Assembly (NCBI RefSeq): GCF_000009365.1
Contig: NC_008260.1
Coordinates: forward strand, 2,081,501 to 2,145,500
DNA length: 64,000 bases
Source of the DNA: Alcanivorax borkumensis SK2
GTDB taxonomy: Bacteria > Pseudomonadota > Gammaproteobacteria > Pseudomonadales > Alcanivoracaceae
Direction: 5' to 3'
Both the position numbers and the translations under genes were made by a program. Under the pieces are notes generated by a model that worked only from the letters and a program-made list of their open reading frames with translations, was not told the origin of the DNA and made no database searches. Numbering within the stretch: position 1 is the first letter of the stretch; each line of letters starts with the position of its first letter. Positions 39,604-51,141 of the stretch are shown piece after piece.

Positions 39604-39854
39604 AAAAATTCCTGCTGCTCTTGTGGAACATCGGCGGAACTCGGCATCGATCAGCCAGCACAGATAAGGCAAAGCAACTTGACGCTATACGGGTATAACA
39701 GTTTTCAGATTGCTCCAAGAGAAAGTTATTCAAGCCCTCTGTACCATGCCCCCTTCAACCTACCTCTCATGTCTCGATAATACCACCTTGGATACCACGC
39801 TCAATCGATGCTCCTCGCTGCCATCATTTGCCAAATACTGCCAGATATAAAAAC
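39604..39854. other. Upstream region of the ABC exporter operon
   Basis: The minus strand shows TTGGAG and a TATACC/TATAGC pair with non-standard spacing, so a promoter that needs an activator or DNA distortion is possible but unproven. No gene is seen. Base composition shifts from GC-rich in the operon to AT-rich here. Confidence 0.3.
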
Positions 39855-39886
39855 AAAAAAGGCCCATGAAAACATGGGCCTTTTTT
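39855..39886 (-). terminator. Rho-independent terminator after guaA
   Basis: A perfect 14-bp stem AAAAAAGGCCCATG/CATGGGCCTTTTTT with loop AAAA. It works in both directions. Confidence 0.92.
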
Positions 39887-39929
39887 GTCATTAAATGCCA
39901 GTTAGTACCAGCTAGTGCCTAACGAGTGA

Positions 39930-41501
39930 TCATTCCCACTCGATAGTTGCAGGTGGCTTGGAAGAAATATCGTAGGTCACCCGACTAATACCTGGAATTT
40001 CATTGATGATCCGGCTGGAAACCAGTTCTAGGAAATCATAGGGTAGGTGCGCCCAGCGGGCGGTCATGAAGTCGATGGTTTCCACTGCACGCAGGGCCAC
40101 CACGTATTCATAGCGACGGGCATCACCCACCACGCCGACCGATTTCACTGGCAGGAACACCGCAAAAGCCTGACTGGTTTTGTGATACAGGCCTGCCGCT
40201 CGCAGCTCTTCAATGAAGATATGATCCGCTAGACGCAAGGTGTCAGCATATTCCTTCTTCACTTCACCCAGGATACGTACGCCCAGCCCCGGCCCAGGGA
40301 AAGGATGGCGGTAAACCATGTCGTAGGGCAGCCCCAGCTCTAAGCCAATTTTGCGCACTTCATCCTTGAACAATTCACGCAAAGGCTCAACCAGCTTGAG
40401 CTTCATATCTTCCGGTAGGCCACCCACGTTATGGTGGCTCTTGATAACATGGGCCTTGCCAGTCTTGCTGGCGGCGGACTCAATCACGTCCGGGTAGATA
40501 GTGCCTTGGGCGAGCCAGTTAGCGTTCTGCAATTTGCTCGCTTCATCGTCGAAGATATCGATAAAGGTATTACCGATAATTTTGCGTTTTTTCTCCGGGT
40601 CCGCTTCACCGGCCAGTTTTCCGAGGAAGTTGTCTTCCGCGTCCACCCGGATCACCTTAACACCCATGTTATCGGCAAACATTTCCATTACTTGGTCACC
40701 TTCCTGGTGACGCAACAGACCGTTATCGACAAACACACAAGTGAGCTGATCGCCGATTGCCTTGTGCAGCAACGCTGCGACCACGGAAGAATCCACCCCG
40801 CCGGAAAGCCCCAGGATCACCTCGTCGGTGCCTACCTGCTCACGGATGGTATCAATGGCATCGCTGATGATGTTGCTCGGCGTCCAAAGCGCCTCACATT
40901 CACACAACTCGCGTATAAAGCGTTCCAGCAGACGACCACCTTGCAAGGTATGGGTCACTTCCGGATGAAACTGAATGCCATAGAAGCGCTTTTCGTCATT
41001 GGCCATGCCAGCAATGGGACAACTGCCGGTGGTGGCGGTGGCCACAAACCCCGCTGGCATTTCACCAACACGATCGCCATGGCTCATCCATACATCGAGG
41101 AATTCCTTGCCCTGTTCTTCATGGTCAACGATGCCATCAAGCAGCGCATTAGGCTCTGCTTTTTCCACACGGGCATAACCGAATTCATGTTTTTCGCCAG
41201 CGATGACCTTACCGCCCAACTGCTCGGCCATTGTCTGCATGCCGTAACAGATACCCAGCACCGGAATGCCCGCTTCGAACACGGCTTGAGGCGCCCGTGG
41301 CGTTTGCGCTGCGGTAACAGATTCGGGGCCACCGGAAAGGATGATGCCTTTGGGCGCGAATTCGGCCAGCTCTTCAGCCGTCATGTCAAAGGCACGAATT
41401 TCGCAATATACCCCGATTTCACGCACACGACGCGCAATCAGTTGAGTGTATTGGGATCCGAAGTCCAGAATGAGAATGCGCTGGGCATGAATGTCTGTCA
41501 T
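39930..41501 (-). CDS. guaA: GMP synthase (glutamine-hydrolysing)
   Basis: The protein has 523 residues. The N-terminal class I glutamine amidotransferase has nucleophile Cys in [13 protein letters not shown] and the His/Glu pair in FHPEVTHT. The ATP-pyrophosphatase domain carries the PP-loop [11 protein letters not shown], and the C-terminal dimerisation domain ends in [13 protein letters not shown], the family's strict tail. It converts XMP, ATP and glutamine to GMP. It follows guaB after a terminator. Confidence 0.98.
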   Translation of the reverse strand: MTDIHAQRILILDFGSQYTQLIARRVREIGVYCEIRAFDMTAEELAEFAPKGIILSGGPESVTAAQTPRAPQAVFEAGIPVLGICYGMQTMAEQLGGKVIAGEKHEFGYARVEKAEPNALLDGIVDHEEQGKEFLDVWMSHGDRVGEMPAGFVATATTGSCPIAGMANDEKRFYGIQFHPEVTHTLQGGRLLERFIRELCECEALWTPSNIISDAIDTIREQVGTDEVILGLSGGVDSSVVAALLHKAIGDQLTCVFVDNGLLRHQEGDQVMEMFADNMGVKVIRVDAEDNFLGKLAGEADPEKKRKIIGNTFIDIFDDEASKLQNANWLAQGTIYPDVIESAASKTGKAHVIKSHHNVGGLPEDMKLKLVEPLRELFKDEVRKIGLELGLPYDMVYRHPFPGPGLGVRILGEVKKEYADTLRLADHIFIEELRAAGLYHKTSQAFAVFLPVKSVGVVGDARRYEYVVALRAVETIDFMTARWAHLPYDFLELVSSRIINEIPGISRVTYDISSKPPATIEWE

Positions 41502-41591
41502 TGGGGTCTATCCCGGTGGTTGCCGGCGGTTAGAGCCGAACCTGGTTAGAACGGACCAAGCGCCAAATATTTGCCGCCTAGCACTTTAAAA

Positions 41592-41624
41592 AGAAAAATC
41601 GGTCGAGCGCGGCTCGACCGATTT
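41592..41624 (-). terminator. Terminator between guaB and guaA
   Basis: A perfect 13-bp stem (41596-41608 with 41612-41624, loop GCG) is followed on the minus strand by TTCTTTTT. guaA expression would need readthrough or its own promoter. Confidence 0.85.
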
Positions 41625-41688
41625 CAGCATTCCGTCTCTGGCTTCAAGCATAGCGCTCTTGGCCAGCGACACTACGTCTACGTTCGCA

Positions 41689-43230
<1,542 letters not shown>

Positions 43231-43269
43231 CTAAAATTTAGACAGGCACCCCGTTAAATTAGGCGGGCG

Positions 43270-43299
43270 ATTATACGACATTACCGGCTAACCACACAA
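43270..43299 (-). promoter_or_regulatory. Sigma70 promoter for guaB
   Basis: On the minus strand TTGTGT (43294-43299), 18 bases, TATAAT (43270-43275). It lies about 100 bases before the guaB ATG and back-to-back with xseA. Confidence 0.65.
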
Positions 43300-43341
43300 T
43301 CACCGCTGGCAGGGTACAAAAAAACGGGCTACCCTCCCGCG

Positions 43342-44688
43342 ATGACCATTTCATCCCGCGCCGAACCGCTGTCTATCAGCCAGTTAAACCTGGATGCCCA
43401 GGGCCTGCTGGAAAGTTCTTTTCCCCTGATTTGGCTCCAGGGAGAGCTGTCCAACTTCTCTCGCCCGGCCTCCGGCCACTGGTATTTCAGCCTGAAAGAC
43501 ACCCGTGCCCAGATTAATGGAGCCATGTTTCGTAATCGTAACAGGCTACTGAATTTTGCCCCCCAAAACGGGGAACAGGTGCTGGTGCGCGCCAAGATCA
43601 CCCTTTACGTTCCCCGCGGCAATTTCCAGATTGTGGTCGAACACATGGAGCCCGCTGGCCAGGGCGCATTAAAAGCCCAGTTCGACGCCTTGAAAGCCCA
43701 GCTACAAAGTGAAGGCCTGTTCGCCCAGGAACACAAACGAACGCTGCCCGCCTGGCCCAACCAGATTGGGGTCATCACCTCACCCAGCGGCGCCGCTATT
43801 CGCGATATTTTGCAAGTACTGCAGCGCCGATGCCCTTCCATACCCGTGCTGATCTACCCCGCTGCCGTTCAAGGAGCCGAGGCTCCGGCGCAATTGCGCC
43901 AAGCGCTGGCATTGGCCGTGGCACGTAATGAATGTGATGTGCTGATCCTGGGGCGTGGCGGCGGTTCTCTGGAGGACTTGTGGGCATTCAATGACGAAGG
44001 GTTGGCCCGAGCCGTGGCGAACTGCCCCATTCCCATTGTTTCAGCGGTGGGCCATGAAGTGGACACCGGCTTGACCGACTTTGCCGCCGACCTACGCGCG
44101 CCTACCCCCTCCGCCGCCGCCGAGCTGGTGAGCCCGGATCTCTCCATTGTCAGTCAACGACTTGCGGGGCTACACCGGCGACTTCGCTGGGTCATGGCGC
44201 AAGAGCTACGTACTGTGCAAGAGCGCCTGCGCCATCTCAGCCAACGGCTGCGCTCCCCCCGCCAGCACCTTGAACAGAGCAGCCAGCGACTGGATGAGCT
44301 ACAAAACCGCCTGCAGCGGCAAATGCAACATCGCCTCACCCTGCTGCAGGGCCGCCTGCAACCCAGCCAGCAACGGCTGGCGCGGCTGTCCCCGCAACGA
44401 TTGCTGGTGGAGCGCCAGCAACGGCTAGCAACCCTGAGCAAGCGACTCCCTCAGCCAATCCTGCGCCAACTTCAGCAGCAACAACTGCAGCTAGCCGGGT
44501 TGAGTAAGCGCCTGCATACCGCCAGCCCGCTGGAAACCCTAGCACGGGGATACAGTATTACTTTTAAGGGGAACCAGGCGGTGCGCTCTGTGGAACAGCT
44601 GCAAGCCGGCGACACCCTGACTACCCGGCTGGCCGACGGCGAAATTATCGCCCGGGTAGAACACGTCCAGGTGTCAGATACGGACTGA
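43342..44688 (+). CDS. xseA: Exodeoxyribonuclease VII large subunit
   Basis: The protein has 448 residues. An N-terminal OB-fold (IWLQGELSNFSRPASGHWYF) precedes the catalytic domain with GVITSPSGAAIRDIL and ILGRGGGSLEDLWAFNDE, then a long Gln/Arg/Leu-rich coiled coil (about 270-400) built from repeated QRL units, and a C-terminal segment SPLETLARGYSI typical of XseA. With XseB it degrades single-stranded DNA from both ends. Its last 44 bases overlap the convergent histidine kinase gene. Confidence 0.97.
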   Translation: MTISSRAEPLSISQLNLDAQGLLESSFPLIWLQGELSNFSRPASGHWYFSLKDTRAQINGAMFRNRNRLLNFAPQNGEQVLVRAKITLYVPRGNFQIVVEHMEPAGQGALKAQFDALKAQLQSEGLFAQEHKRTLPAWPNQIGVITSPSGAAIRDILQVLQRRCPSIPVLIYPAAVQGAEAPAQLRQALALAVARNECDVLILGRGGGSLEDLWAFNDEGLARAVANCPIPIVSAVGHEVDTGLTDFAADLRAPTPSAAAELVSPDLSIVSQRLAGLHRRLRWVMAQELRTVQERLRHLSQRLRSPRQHLEQSSQRLDELQNRLQRQMQHRLTLLQGRLQPSQQRLARLSPQRLLVERQQRLATLSKRLPQPILRQLQQQQLQLAGLSKRLHTASPLETLARGYSITFKGNQAVRSVEQLQAGDTLTTRLADGEIIARVEHVQVSDTD

Positions 44689-46585
44689 GCACTCGCGCCA
44701 ATTGCTGGCGCCGGAAGGGTTTGGCGAGATGGGAGTTCATCCCCGCCGCTAGGCAACGTTCACGTTCTTCATTCATGGCATTGGCGGTAAGCGCCACTAC
44801 CGGCATCGGCGCCCTCCCCTGTTCCCGCTCCCATTGCCGCAACAATCGGGTAGCGGCCAGCCCATCCATTATTGGCATCTGCACATCCATGAGAATGCAG
44901 TCAAAGTCGCGCTGGCGCGCCTTTTCCAGCGCCTCGTGACCGTTTCCGGCTGTCACCACGCAAACGCCCATCCGCTCAAGGATACGCCGGGCCACCATGG
45001 CATTGATCGGATTATCTTCTACTAACAAAACTACCCCATGCAGAATGGGCTGATCCTGTTCAATCTGCCGGCTCGCAATATCACCTTCACTGGGCTCTCG
45101 CTGTTCTCGGCACAATAGACGCAGCGATAACGTGAAGATACTGCCGCCCTCTTCACGGCCGTCCACGGTCAGAGTGCCGCCAAGCATTTCACTAAGCTTG
45201 CGAGCGATGGCGAGCCCCAACCCGGTACCACCAAAACGGCGCGAGGTGGACGAATCAATCTGCGAGAACGCCTTGAATAGGCCTGCGCGTTTTTCGCGAG
45301 GAATACCGATGCCGGTATCGGCCACGGCAATACTCAGGTCTAGCCAGTCGCCATGTACCGGTGATACCGATACGGACACAGTAACCCCCCCCTCTTGAGT
45401 AAATTTCACCGCATTGGAAATCAAGTTGCTAAGCACCTGTCGCAACCGGGTTGGGTCGCTGCGCGCCACTTGTCCAGCCAGCGCCTCTGCGCCTTCTAGT
45501 TGCAAATACAGGCCTTTGCTTTCTGCCACATAGCGGAACGTCGCCACGCAATTTTTCAGCAAAGGCAGTATCTCGAAAAAGGAGGGGTCGAGATCCATGC
45601 GGCCGGCTTCGATGCGAGAAAAATCAAGGATATCGTTGATTACATCGAGTAAATGTCCGGTGGACTCCAAGGCCGCCTGCGTATATTCGTGCTGCTCATC
45701 ATTCTGAGCGGTTTCTTCCAGCAGTTGCAGCATACCCAGAACGCCGTTCATAGGCGTACGTAGCTCATGGCTCATCATCGCTAGAAAGTCACTTTTTGCC
45801 TGGCTTGCCGTCTGAGCATGACGATGAGCATCCTGCAATTCAGTCATGGCCGCTTGCTGCTTGCGGCGGGCACCCTCTAGGGCGCCGGCCAATTCATTGA
45901 TATTGTCCTGCAGCTCACCCAACTCGCCTTGCAAACGACGACGGCCGCGTACCGTGTATTCCCCGTAACGTAGAGTCCGAAGCAGACCAGACAGGTCGCC
46001 AAGCGGGGCCGCAATCTGCCGGGTCAGATAGTGTGCGATCCAGAGCCCCAAAATTATCGCAAAGAAGGCCGGAATCAGGCTAGCCTTCAAAATTTCTTTC
46101 TGCCGGGCCAGCAACCGGGCGCTGGACATCCCCAACACCACTTCACCAATACGATCCGGCTTTATGTTCCGCCCTTCGGTATGGTCGAGCATGCCTTCGG
46201 GTACCACCGGCTGACGATAAATACCGGAGTGGAATTCGATAATATCCGCGTTTTCCTCCAGTGCATCGCGCCCCTCGTAGAGTAACACCAGCCCATCGCT
46301 ATCCCGGAACACCACGTATTGCAGATCAGCCCGCTGCATGGCCATCTGTGCCTGACGACGCAAATCCGTGTAATTGCCCGCCAACACACCATACTCTGAC
46401 GCCGAGGCAATCTGCTGAGCGAGGAAACTGCCTAACTCGTGCAGATCCCGGTCTGCATCTTCAAAACGCTGCCAAGTCAACGCCATCAACAAAAGGCCGA
46501 GCATAAACAGCGCAGGTGCTAGCCCCAAGATTTGCAGCTGTTTGCGAATGCCCGGGCCCTTGCGCGGTGAGTCAGAACCAGTCAA
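44645..46585 (-). CDS. Hybrid sensor histidine kinase with receiver domain
   Basis: The protein has 646 residues. Two membrane segments (about 20-38 and 167-186) enclose a periplasmic sensor of some 125 residues. A HAMP-like linker (188-240), HisKA with phosphorylated His in MSHELRTPMNG (H273), and HATPase with N box NLISNAVKFT, G1 DTGIGIP and G2 GGTGLGLAI follow. A receiver domain (about 516-630) has VEDN, phospho-acceptor D567 in LMDVQMPIMDG and AKPF. No HPt domain is present, so a separate phosphotransfer protein or regulator is needed. It overlaps the binding-protein gene by four bases (ATGA), so the two are translated together; the sensor probably listens to that protein. Confidence 0.93.
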   Translation of the reverse strand: MTGSDSPRKGPGIRKQLQILGLAPALFMLGLLLMALTWQRFEDADRDLHELGSFLAQQIASASEYGVLAGNYTDLRRQAQMAMQRADLQYVVFRDSDGLVLLYEGRDALEENADIIEFHSGIYRQPVVPEGMLDHTEGRNIKPDRIGEVVLGMSSARLLARQKEILKASLIPAFFAIILGLWIAHYLTRQIAAPLGDLSGLLRTLRYGEYTVRGRRRLQGELGELQDNINELAGALEGARRKQQAAMTELQDAHRHAQTASQAKSDFLAMMSHELRTPMNGVLGMLQLLEETAQNDEQHEYTQAALESTGHLLDVINDILDFSRIEAGRMDLDPSFFEILPLLKNCVATFRYVAESKGLYLQLEGAEALAGQVARSDPTRLRQVLSNLISNAVKFTQEGGVTVSVSVSPVHGDWLDLSIAVADTGIGIPREKRAGLFKAFSQIDSSTSRRFGGTGLGLAIARKLSEMLGGTLTVDGREEGGSIFTLSLRLLCREQREPSEGDIASRQIEQDQPILHGVVLLVEDNPINAMVARRILERMGVCVVTAGNGHEALEKARQRDFDCILMDVQMPIMDGLAATRLLRQWEREQGRAPMPVVALTANAMNEERERCLAAGMNSHLAKPFRRQQLARVLSPYLTPGRVLPGR

Positions 46586-47451
46586 GGCAACGCCCTCGCG
46601 TCTTGTAAGGCATCTTGGAGCGTACCGCTGGTGCGGTAACGCATATCAAACCCTCTGGCCACATGCTCGTTAACCACCACCGATGGGCGAACCACGAACG
46701 ACGATGCCTGCCATTGCCTGTTATTAGCAAAGTAATGCAGCCGCTGAGCCCCTTCGCTGACCAGGTCGCTGCCGCTGGCAAAATATGAAGCAACGCTACC
46801 CGCATTCACAAACGTTAGGTCTGGGCCAAACACCGGGCGACGCTGGCGGTAACTGGTCAGTAACACCAGCTTGGCCGCATCAGGCCCCAACAAGGCATCA
46901 TCCACGGGCAACACAATTGCATCGAGATGATTAAGATTTTCACGCAGTGTGTTGCCCAAATCCCGGGCATTGTTTACCGGCAACGACTCCAGCTTGATGG
47001 CGCCACGGTGGCGGCGCACCACCTCTATAGGCCAAACGCTGTTTGTGCCCATTACCACGCCGACCCGACGGGCTAGGGGCATCATGGTGTGCACCATGCG
47101 CAATTGGTCAAGCAGGCTCACTCCCGCCCAAACAGCCGCACACTGACAGCCTTGCCGTTCGGCGTCTTCACTCAACGCACGGCTGACATAAATGCCCAGC
47201 AACGGTTTACCATGGACCAGAGCACCGCTAAAAGCCGCATCACCGAGCGCCACCAACACATCGGCAGCCTCAGGCTCATCAACCATACGCAGGTTGTTCG
47301 GTAGCTCTTGTGTCAGAGACGATACAAATACATCACTAAAAGGGGAGGGTTCAGCAAGCACATGCACCGTTACTGGCGGCGCAGACAACGCAGGGACTGC
47401 CGATACCAACAGCAAAAGGAAACCGAGAATAGGTCCCTGCCAGCTCCGCAT
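46582..47451 (-). CDS. Periplasmic ABC-type substrate-binding protein-like sensor component
   Basis: The protein has 289 residues. A signal peptide (PILGFLLLLVSAVPALSAPP, cleavage likely after ALSA) precedes a two-lobed binding-protein fold resembling the ABC_sub_bind/TrpX group: RVGVVMGTNSVWPIEVVRRH, LDAIVLPVDDALLG and RPVFGPDLTFVNAGSVASYF. No ABC permease or ATPase gene is nearby. It lies between a TonB-dependent receptor (four-base gap) and a hybrid kinase (four-base overlap), so it probably carries a ligand signal to the kinase rather than feeding a transporter (inference). The ligand is unknown. Confidence 0.8.
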   Translation of the reverse strand: MRSWQGPILGFLLLLVSAVPALSAPPVTVHVLAEPSPFSDVFVSSLTQELPNNLRMVDEPEAADVLVALGDAAFSGALVHGKPLLGIYVSRALSEDAERQGCQCAAVWAGVSLLDQLRMVHTMMPLARRVGVVMGTNSVWPIEVVRRHRGAIKLESLPVNNARDLGNTLRENLNHLDAIVLPVDDALLGPDAAKLVLLTSYRQRRPVFGPDLTFVNAGSVASYFASGSDLVSEGAQRLHYFANNRQWQASSFVVRPSVVVNEHVARGFDMRYRTSGTLQDALQDARALP

Positions 47452-47455
47452 CCGA

Positions 47456-49516
47456 TTACATCCTCACCGTCACACCAAACCACATCCTGTCTTGCTGATA
47501 ACGGTTCTCTGGAAAGACTACCGGCTGCTTGTTCAGCCCATGCTGCACGACAGCCTGCCATTCCAGCTCCGTAGGGCCCGCACGATGTCGAAAACGGAGC
47601 TGCATATCCACACGTTCAAAACGATTATCGTTGTAATCATTAGATAGGTAGTAGGCCGAAGAAAATGCCCAATGCTGGCTGAACTGCCATGACCAAAGAG
47701 CACTACCGGAATTCCGTGCAGCCAGACGGTACTCAGTCTTCACATTGCTCCGGGTGTGGATATGAGCACCGGTTACGCGGAACAAATGCGACGCTGCCGG
47801 GCGCCAGGTGAGCTGGGCTTCGGTGCCCTGGTGATTCACCCTACCGTCGTTGTTGGGTTCAAAATCAAAGGAATTCAATGCTGTGCTGAGCAGGTTAGTC
47901 AGGGTTTCTTGAAAATAACGAACATCCAGCTCAACCGCGGAAAACTGACCGTAATAGCCTACCTCCCAGGAGCGCATTTTCTCTGGTTTAAAGGTCGCAG
48001 GACTTTGTTGAGTCACAAAAAAATAGGCTGGCGACCAGCCCAGTAGTGTCTGGGCGTTTTCGCCAAAGGGAGATGACAGAGCTTGCGCTTGGAAATTGAT
48101 ATTGGCGCGTTCTTCATAAATATCCGGGGTGCGTAGAGCCTCAGAATAAACATAACGCAGGTGATGACCGGGGAACACTCGCCAGTTTACGCCAGCACGA
48201 GGACTGAAGTGATCGTCGCTAATCTGGTCTCGCTCCCAATAGCCACCTAAATTTACCGTTACCGGATCCAGAACATCCAGTGCCAAATTGCCAAACAGAC
48301 GATAGCTGACATTATCCTCTGTGCCGCCCAGGTAACTATCGGACTGAACCCGGTCATGGCGGACCTCCGCACCACTGACTAATCTAGCCCAGCGAGCCAA
48401 GTGTAAGGTGTCTTGTATTTCCAAATCATAGCGAACCTCTTGAATATCCAGCTCACTACTGGCACAAAAAGGCGAGCCCGCACTTTGAAGGCTCAAATAA
48501 CGATTCATGACATCAAGGTCGGACGGGAAGGCAGCGAAAGTCGCCTCTATGTCACCGCCATTTTGCAAATACAAATCCCGTAATTCCTTGCTAAAAAACA
48601 GACCGCCACCAGGGCCTGGCTTGCCGGTCACCGGGTCCAGATAACACAACTCAAAACCGGTTACTTCTTGATTGTATTGGCCGTATGTGAGGATCTGCAG
48701 CTGATGAGTACGGCTAAAGTTGTGCTGCCATTGCAGCGATAAAAAGGCCCGTTCGCCTTTCTGTATCGGGTCGTCTTGGTATTCACCCATATCCGTCAGT
48801 CCCGCTTCCTGCTGGCGCTCCAAGCGGCTCTGACTTCCCCCTGCCTGCACCGTAAGCGTGTTACGCTCATCCGCTTCCCACACCCATTCAGTGTTGAGTG
48901 TTTCGATGTGCTTGTCATCCGGCAGGGTTTTTCCTTCGAAAGGTTCATCGTAGCCGTTATCCGCCCGACGGGACACCGAGGCCCGCACGGCACCATTGCT
49001 CAGCTGATGAACTCCGACCAAATGGGCATCACGAATGCCATTGTTTCCGCCCAGCATTGTCACACCGCTGCTGCTGATATCGCGCGGATCTCGGGTAATG
49101 ATATTAATGACCGCGGTGAAGGCGTTGGCACCGTATGCTGCTGCTGCCGGGCCACGGGTCACTTCTATGCGTTCCACATCCCGTATATCCACCGGCATAT
49201 CGTTCCAGCTGACCCGGGACAGGCCCGGTTGGTACTGGCTACGGCCATCCAATAGAACCAGCATGCGGCGCTGATCCCGCGCCAGGGTTGGGTGGTAAGC
49301 CACAGAGGGAACATTGCCATCCACTTTCACGGCGGCCATGCCCGGCACCAGCTTAAGAACCTCGTAGAGTTCGCGAGCGCCACTGGCTTCAATTAAGGTG
49401 CGATCGATAACGGTAACGCTGGCGGGGGCCTCAGACTGAGGCTGGCTGACACGGGCAGGTGTCAGCACCATGGCCGGCTGCTGGGCGGGTTCCATTATTG
49501 GCTCCATACCCTGCAC
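47456..49516 (-). CDS. TonB-dependent outer-membrane receptor with displaced signal peptide start
   Basis: The annotated frame has 686 residues. A plug domain (VTVIDRTLIEASGARELYEV, then DVERIEVTRGPAAAAYGANA and FTAVINIITRDP) is followed by a beta-barrel of some 540 residues ending RMWFGVTVRM. TonB receptors import large or scarce ligands or pass signals inward. The GTG at 49516 lacks an export signal. Upstream in the same frame the codons 49576-49517 spell VIKRWGYVGIAGGLSLLCAS, a good signal peptide, but the apparent ATG (49580-49578) is one base out of frame: ATGGGTTATC would need ATGGTTATC. So the true start is frameshifted, or an unusual codon (ATC at 49573) is used, or the sequence has an error. 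It is the first gene of the receptor-binding protein-kinase operon. Confidence 0.85.
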   Translation of the reverse strand: MQGMEPIMEPAQQPAMVLTPARVSQPQSEAPASVTVIDRTLIEASGARELYEVLKLVPGMAAVKVDGNVPSVAYHPTLARDQRRMLVLLDGRSQYQPGLSRVSWNDMPVDIRDVERIEVTRGPAAAAYGANAFTAVINIITRDPRDISSSGVTMLGGNNGIRDAHLVGVHQLSNGAVRASVSRRADNGYDEPFEGKTLPDDKHIETLNTEWVWEADERNTLTVQAGGSQSRLERQQEAGLTDMGEYQDDPIQKGERAFLSLQWQHNFSRTHQLQILTYGQYNQEVTGFELCYLDPVTGKPGPGGGLFFSKELRDLYLQNGGDIEATFAAFPSDLDVMNRYLSLQSAGSPFCASSELDIQEVRYDLEIQDTLHLARWARLVSGAEVRHDRVQSDSYLGGTEDNVSYRLFGNLALDVLDPVTVNLGGYWERDQISDDHFSPRAGVNWRVFPGHHLRYVYSEALRTPDIYEERANINFQAQALSSPFGENAQTLLGWSPAYFFVTQQSPATFKPEKMRSWEVGYYGQFSAVELDVRYFQETLTNLLSTALNSFDFEPNNDGRVNHQGTEAQLTWRPAASHLFRVTGAHIHTRSNVKTEYRLAARNSGSALWSWQFSQHWAFSSAYYLSNDYNDNRFERVDMQLRFRHRAGPTELEWQAVVQHGLNKQPVVFPENRYQQDRMWFGVTVRM

Positions 49517-49623
49517 CGATGCACAGAGCAGGCTTAGCCCCCCGGCTATTCCAACGTATCCCCAACGTTTGATAACCCATCCCCCGTGATATGCGTTACC
49601 GCCCCCGGCATTGCCCAGAAGGG

Positions 49624-51033
49624 TTATTTCTTCATCCGCTTGATCATCCGCTTGCGCTTGTGCACTTGCCGGTCTGTCAGTACATTCTTGCGCCCTTCAT
49701 AAGGATTCGTGCCAGATTTAAATTCCAGCCGGATAGGCGTACCTTCCAGTTTCAGCAGCTCGCGGAAACGATTTTCCAGAAATTTCTTATAGCTGGTCGG
49801 CAAGGCTTCCGTGCGGTTACCGTGCAACACCAACGTCGGTGGGTTATTGCCGCCCAAGTGAGCATAACGCAATTTGGCACGAAAGCGTCCATTGCGCGGT
49901 GGCGGGTGGCCGTTGGTGATCTCTTCCATCATCCGAGTCAGCTCGTTGGTGCCAATCTTGATAAAGGCGCTATCCCAAGCTTGCTCTACCATGCCCCAAA
50001 GGTCCCCAACCCCAGTACCATGCAGAGCAGAAATAAATTTTATCTTTACCCAGGGAGCAAACTCCAAACGTCGCCCAAGATTCACTCGAACCCGTTCTTT
50101 ATGATCTGCCTCCAGACCATCCCATTTGTTCACAGCAATCATCAAAGCGCGGCCGCTATCTAGGGCATAGCCCAGAAGGTGCAGATCCTGATCGGTAATA
50201 CCTTCGCGGGCATCGATCACCACCACCACCACTTGGGCAGCTTCCATGGCCTGTAACGCTTTTATCACAGAAAACTTTTCAACCATTTCGAACACTTTAC
50301 CGCGCCGCCGCACTCCGGCAGTGTCGATCAAGGTATAAGCGCGGCCCATGCGCTCAAACGGCACCTCAATGGAGTCACGAGTGGTCCCAGCGTGGTCAAA
50401 CACCACCACCCGTTCTTCACCAAGCATACGGTTGATTAGGGTAGATTTGCCCACGTTAGGGCGCCCCAATACCGCCACGCGAATGCTGTCTTCACCGGGT
50501 TTCTTAGAGGTGCGATGCTCGCCTTCCGGAAGCAGCTCCAGATCCGTGAACCCTTCGAGGATATGTTCAATCATGCTGGTCACACCACGGCCATGGGCCG
50601 CGGCGATAGGTAACACTTCGGTGAGCCCCAGCGCAAAGAACTCAGACATGGCCGAATCCGCGTCCACGCCATCGGTCTTGTTGACGATGAGATAGGTGGG
50701 CTTGGGCAGCTTGCGCAACTCACTGGCGATCTGCTCATCGGCGGCGGTCAGGCCGGCACGGCCATCCACCATGAACAGCACCACATCCGCCTCACCTACC
50801 GCCTGCAAGGATTGACTGGTCATCGGTACGTCAATGCCGTCATCGTTCTCGCCGATACCGCCGGTATCCACTACGGTGTACAAATACCCGCCCAGCTGGC
50901 CATCCCCGTACTTACGGTCACGGGTCAGCCCCGGAAAGTCAGCCACCAAGGCATCACGAGTGCGGGTCAGTCGGTTAAAAAGTGTGGATTTGCCCACATT
51001 GGGCCGCCCAACCAAGGCGATTACCGGCTTCAT
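49624..51033 (-). CDS. der: Ribosome-assembly GTPase Der (EngA)
   Basis: The protein has 469 residues. There are two tandem G domains, the first with [12 protein letters not shown] and NKTDG, the second with [12 protein letters not shown] and NKWDG, and then a KH-like C-terminal domain ([20 protein letters not shown]) and a basic tail. Der is essential for 50S maturation. The start [16 protein letters not shown] at 51033 is preferred over the ATG six bases upstream because GAG lies at the right distance and it matches the family. It is separated from bamB by a terminator hairpin. Confidence 0.97.
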   Translation of the reverse strand: MKPVIALVGRPNVGKSTLFNRLTRTRDALVADFPGLTRDRKYGDGQLGGYLYTVVDTGGIGENDDGIDVPMTSQSLQAVGEADVVLFMVDGRAGLTAADEQIASELRKLPKPTYLIVNKTDGVDADSAMSEFFALGLTEVLPIAAAHGRGVTSMIEHILEGFTDLELLPEGEHRTSKKPGEDSIRVAVLGRPNVGKSTLINRMLGEERVVVFDHAGTTRDSIEVPFERMGRAYTLIDTAGVRRRGKVFEMVEKFSVIKALQAMEAAQVVVVVIDAREGITDQDLHLLGYALDSGRALMIAVNKWDGLEADHKERVRVNLGRRLEFAPWVKIKFISALHGTGVGDLWGMVEQAWDSAFIKIGTNELTRMMEEITNGHPPPRNGRFRAKLRYAHLGGNNPPTLVLHGNRTEALPTSYKKFLENRFRELLKLEGTPIRLEFKSGTNPYEGRKNVLTDRQVHKRKRMIKRMKK

Positions 51034-51091
51034 AGTCATCTCAACGAGGTTTCAACGGCGCTATGGTAACGCCAAAGGCGGCGCCAAACGA

Positions 51092-51118
51092 AAAAATCTG
51101 CGCAGCACGCAGATTTTT
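51092..51118 (-). terminator. Bidirectional terminator between bamB and der
   Basis: Stem AAAAATCTGCG (51092-51102)/CGCAGATTTTT (51108-51118) with loop CAGCA. Confidence 0.85.
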
Positions 51119-51141
51119 CAAAGGTAAACTAAATGCACGGG

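Noticed and set aside
40431..41549. 372-codon plus-strand frame opposite guaA
   Set aside because: guaA is certain on the other strand; the frame shows no family features.
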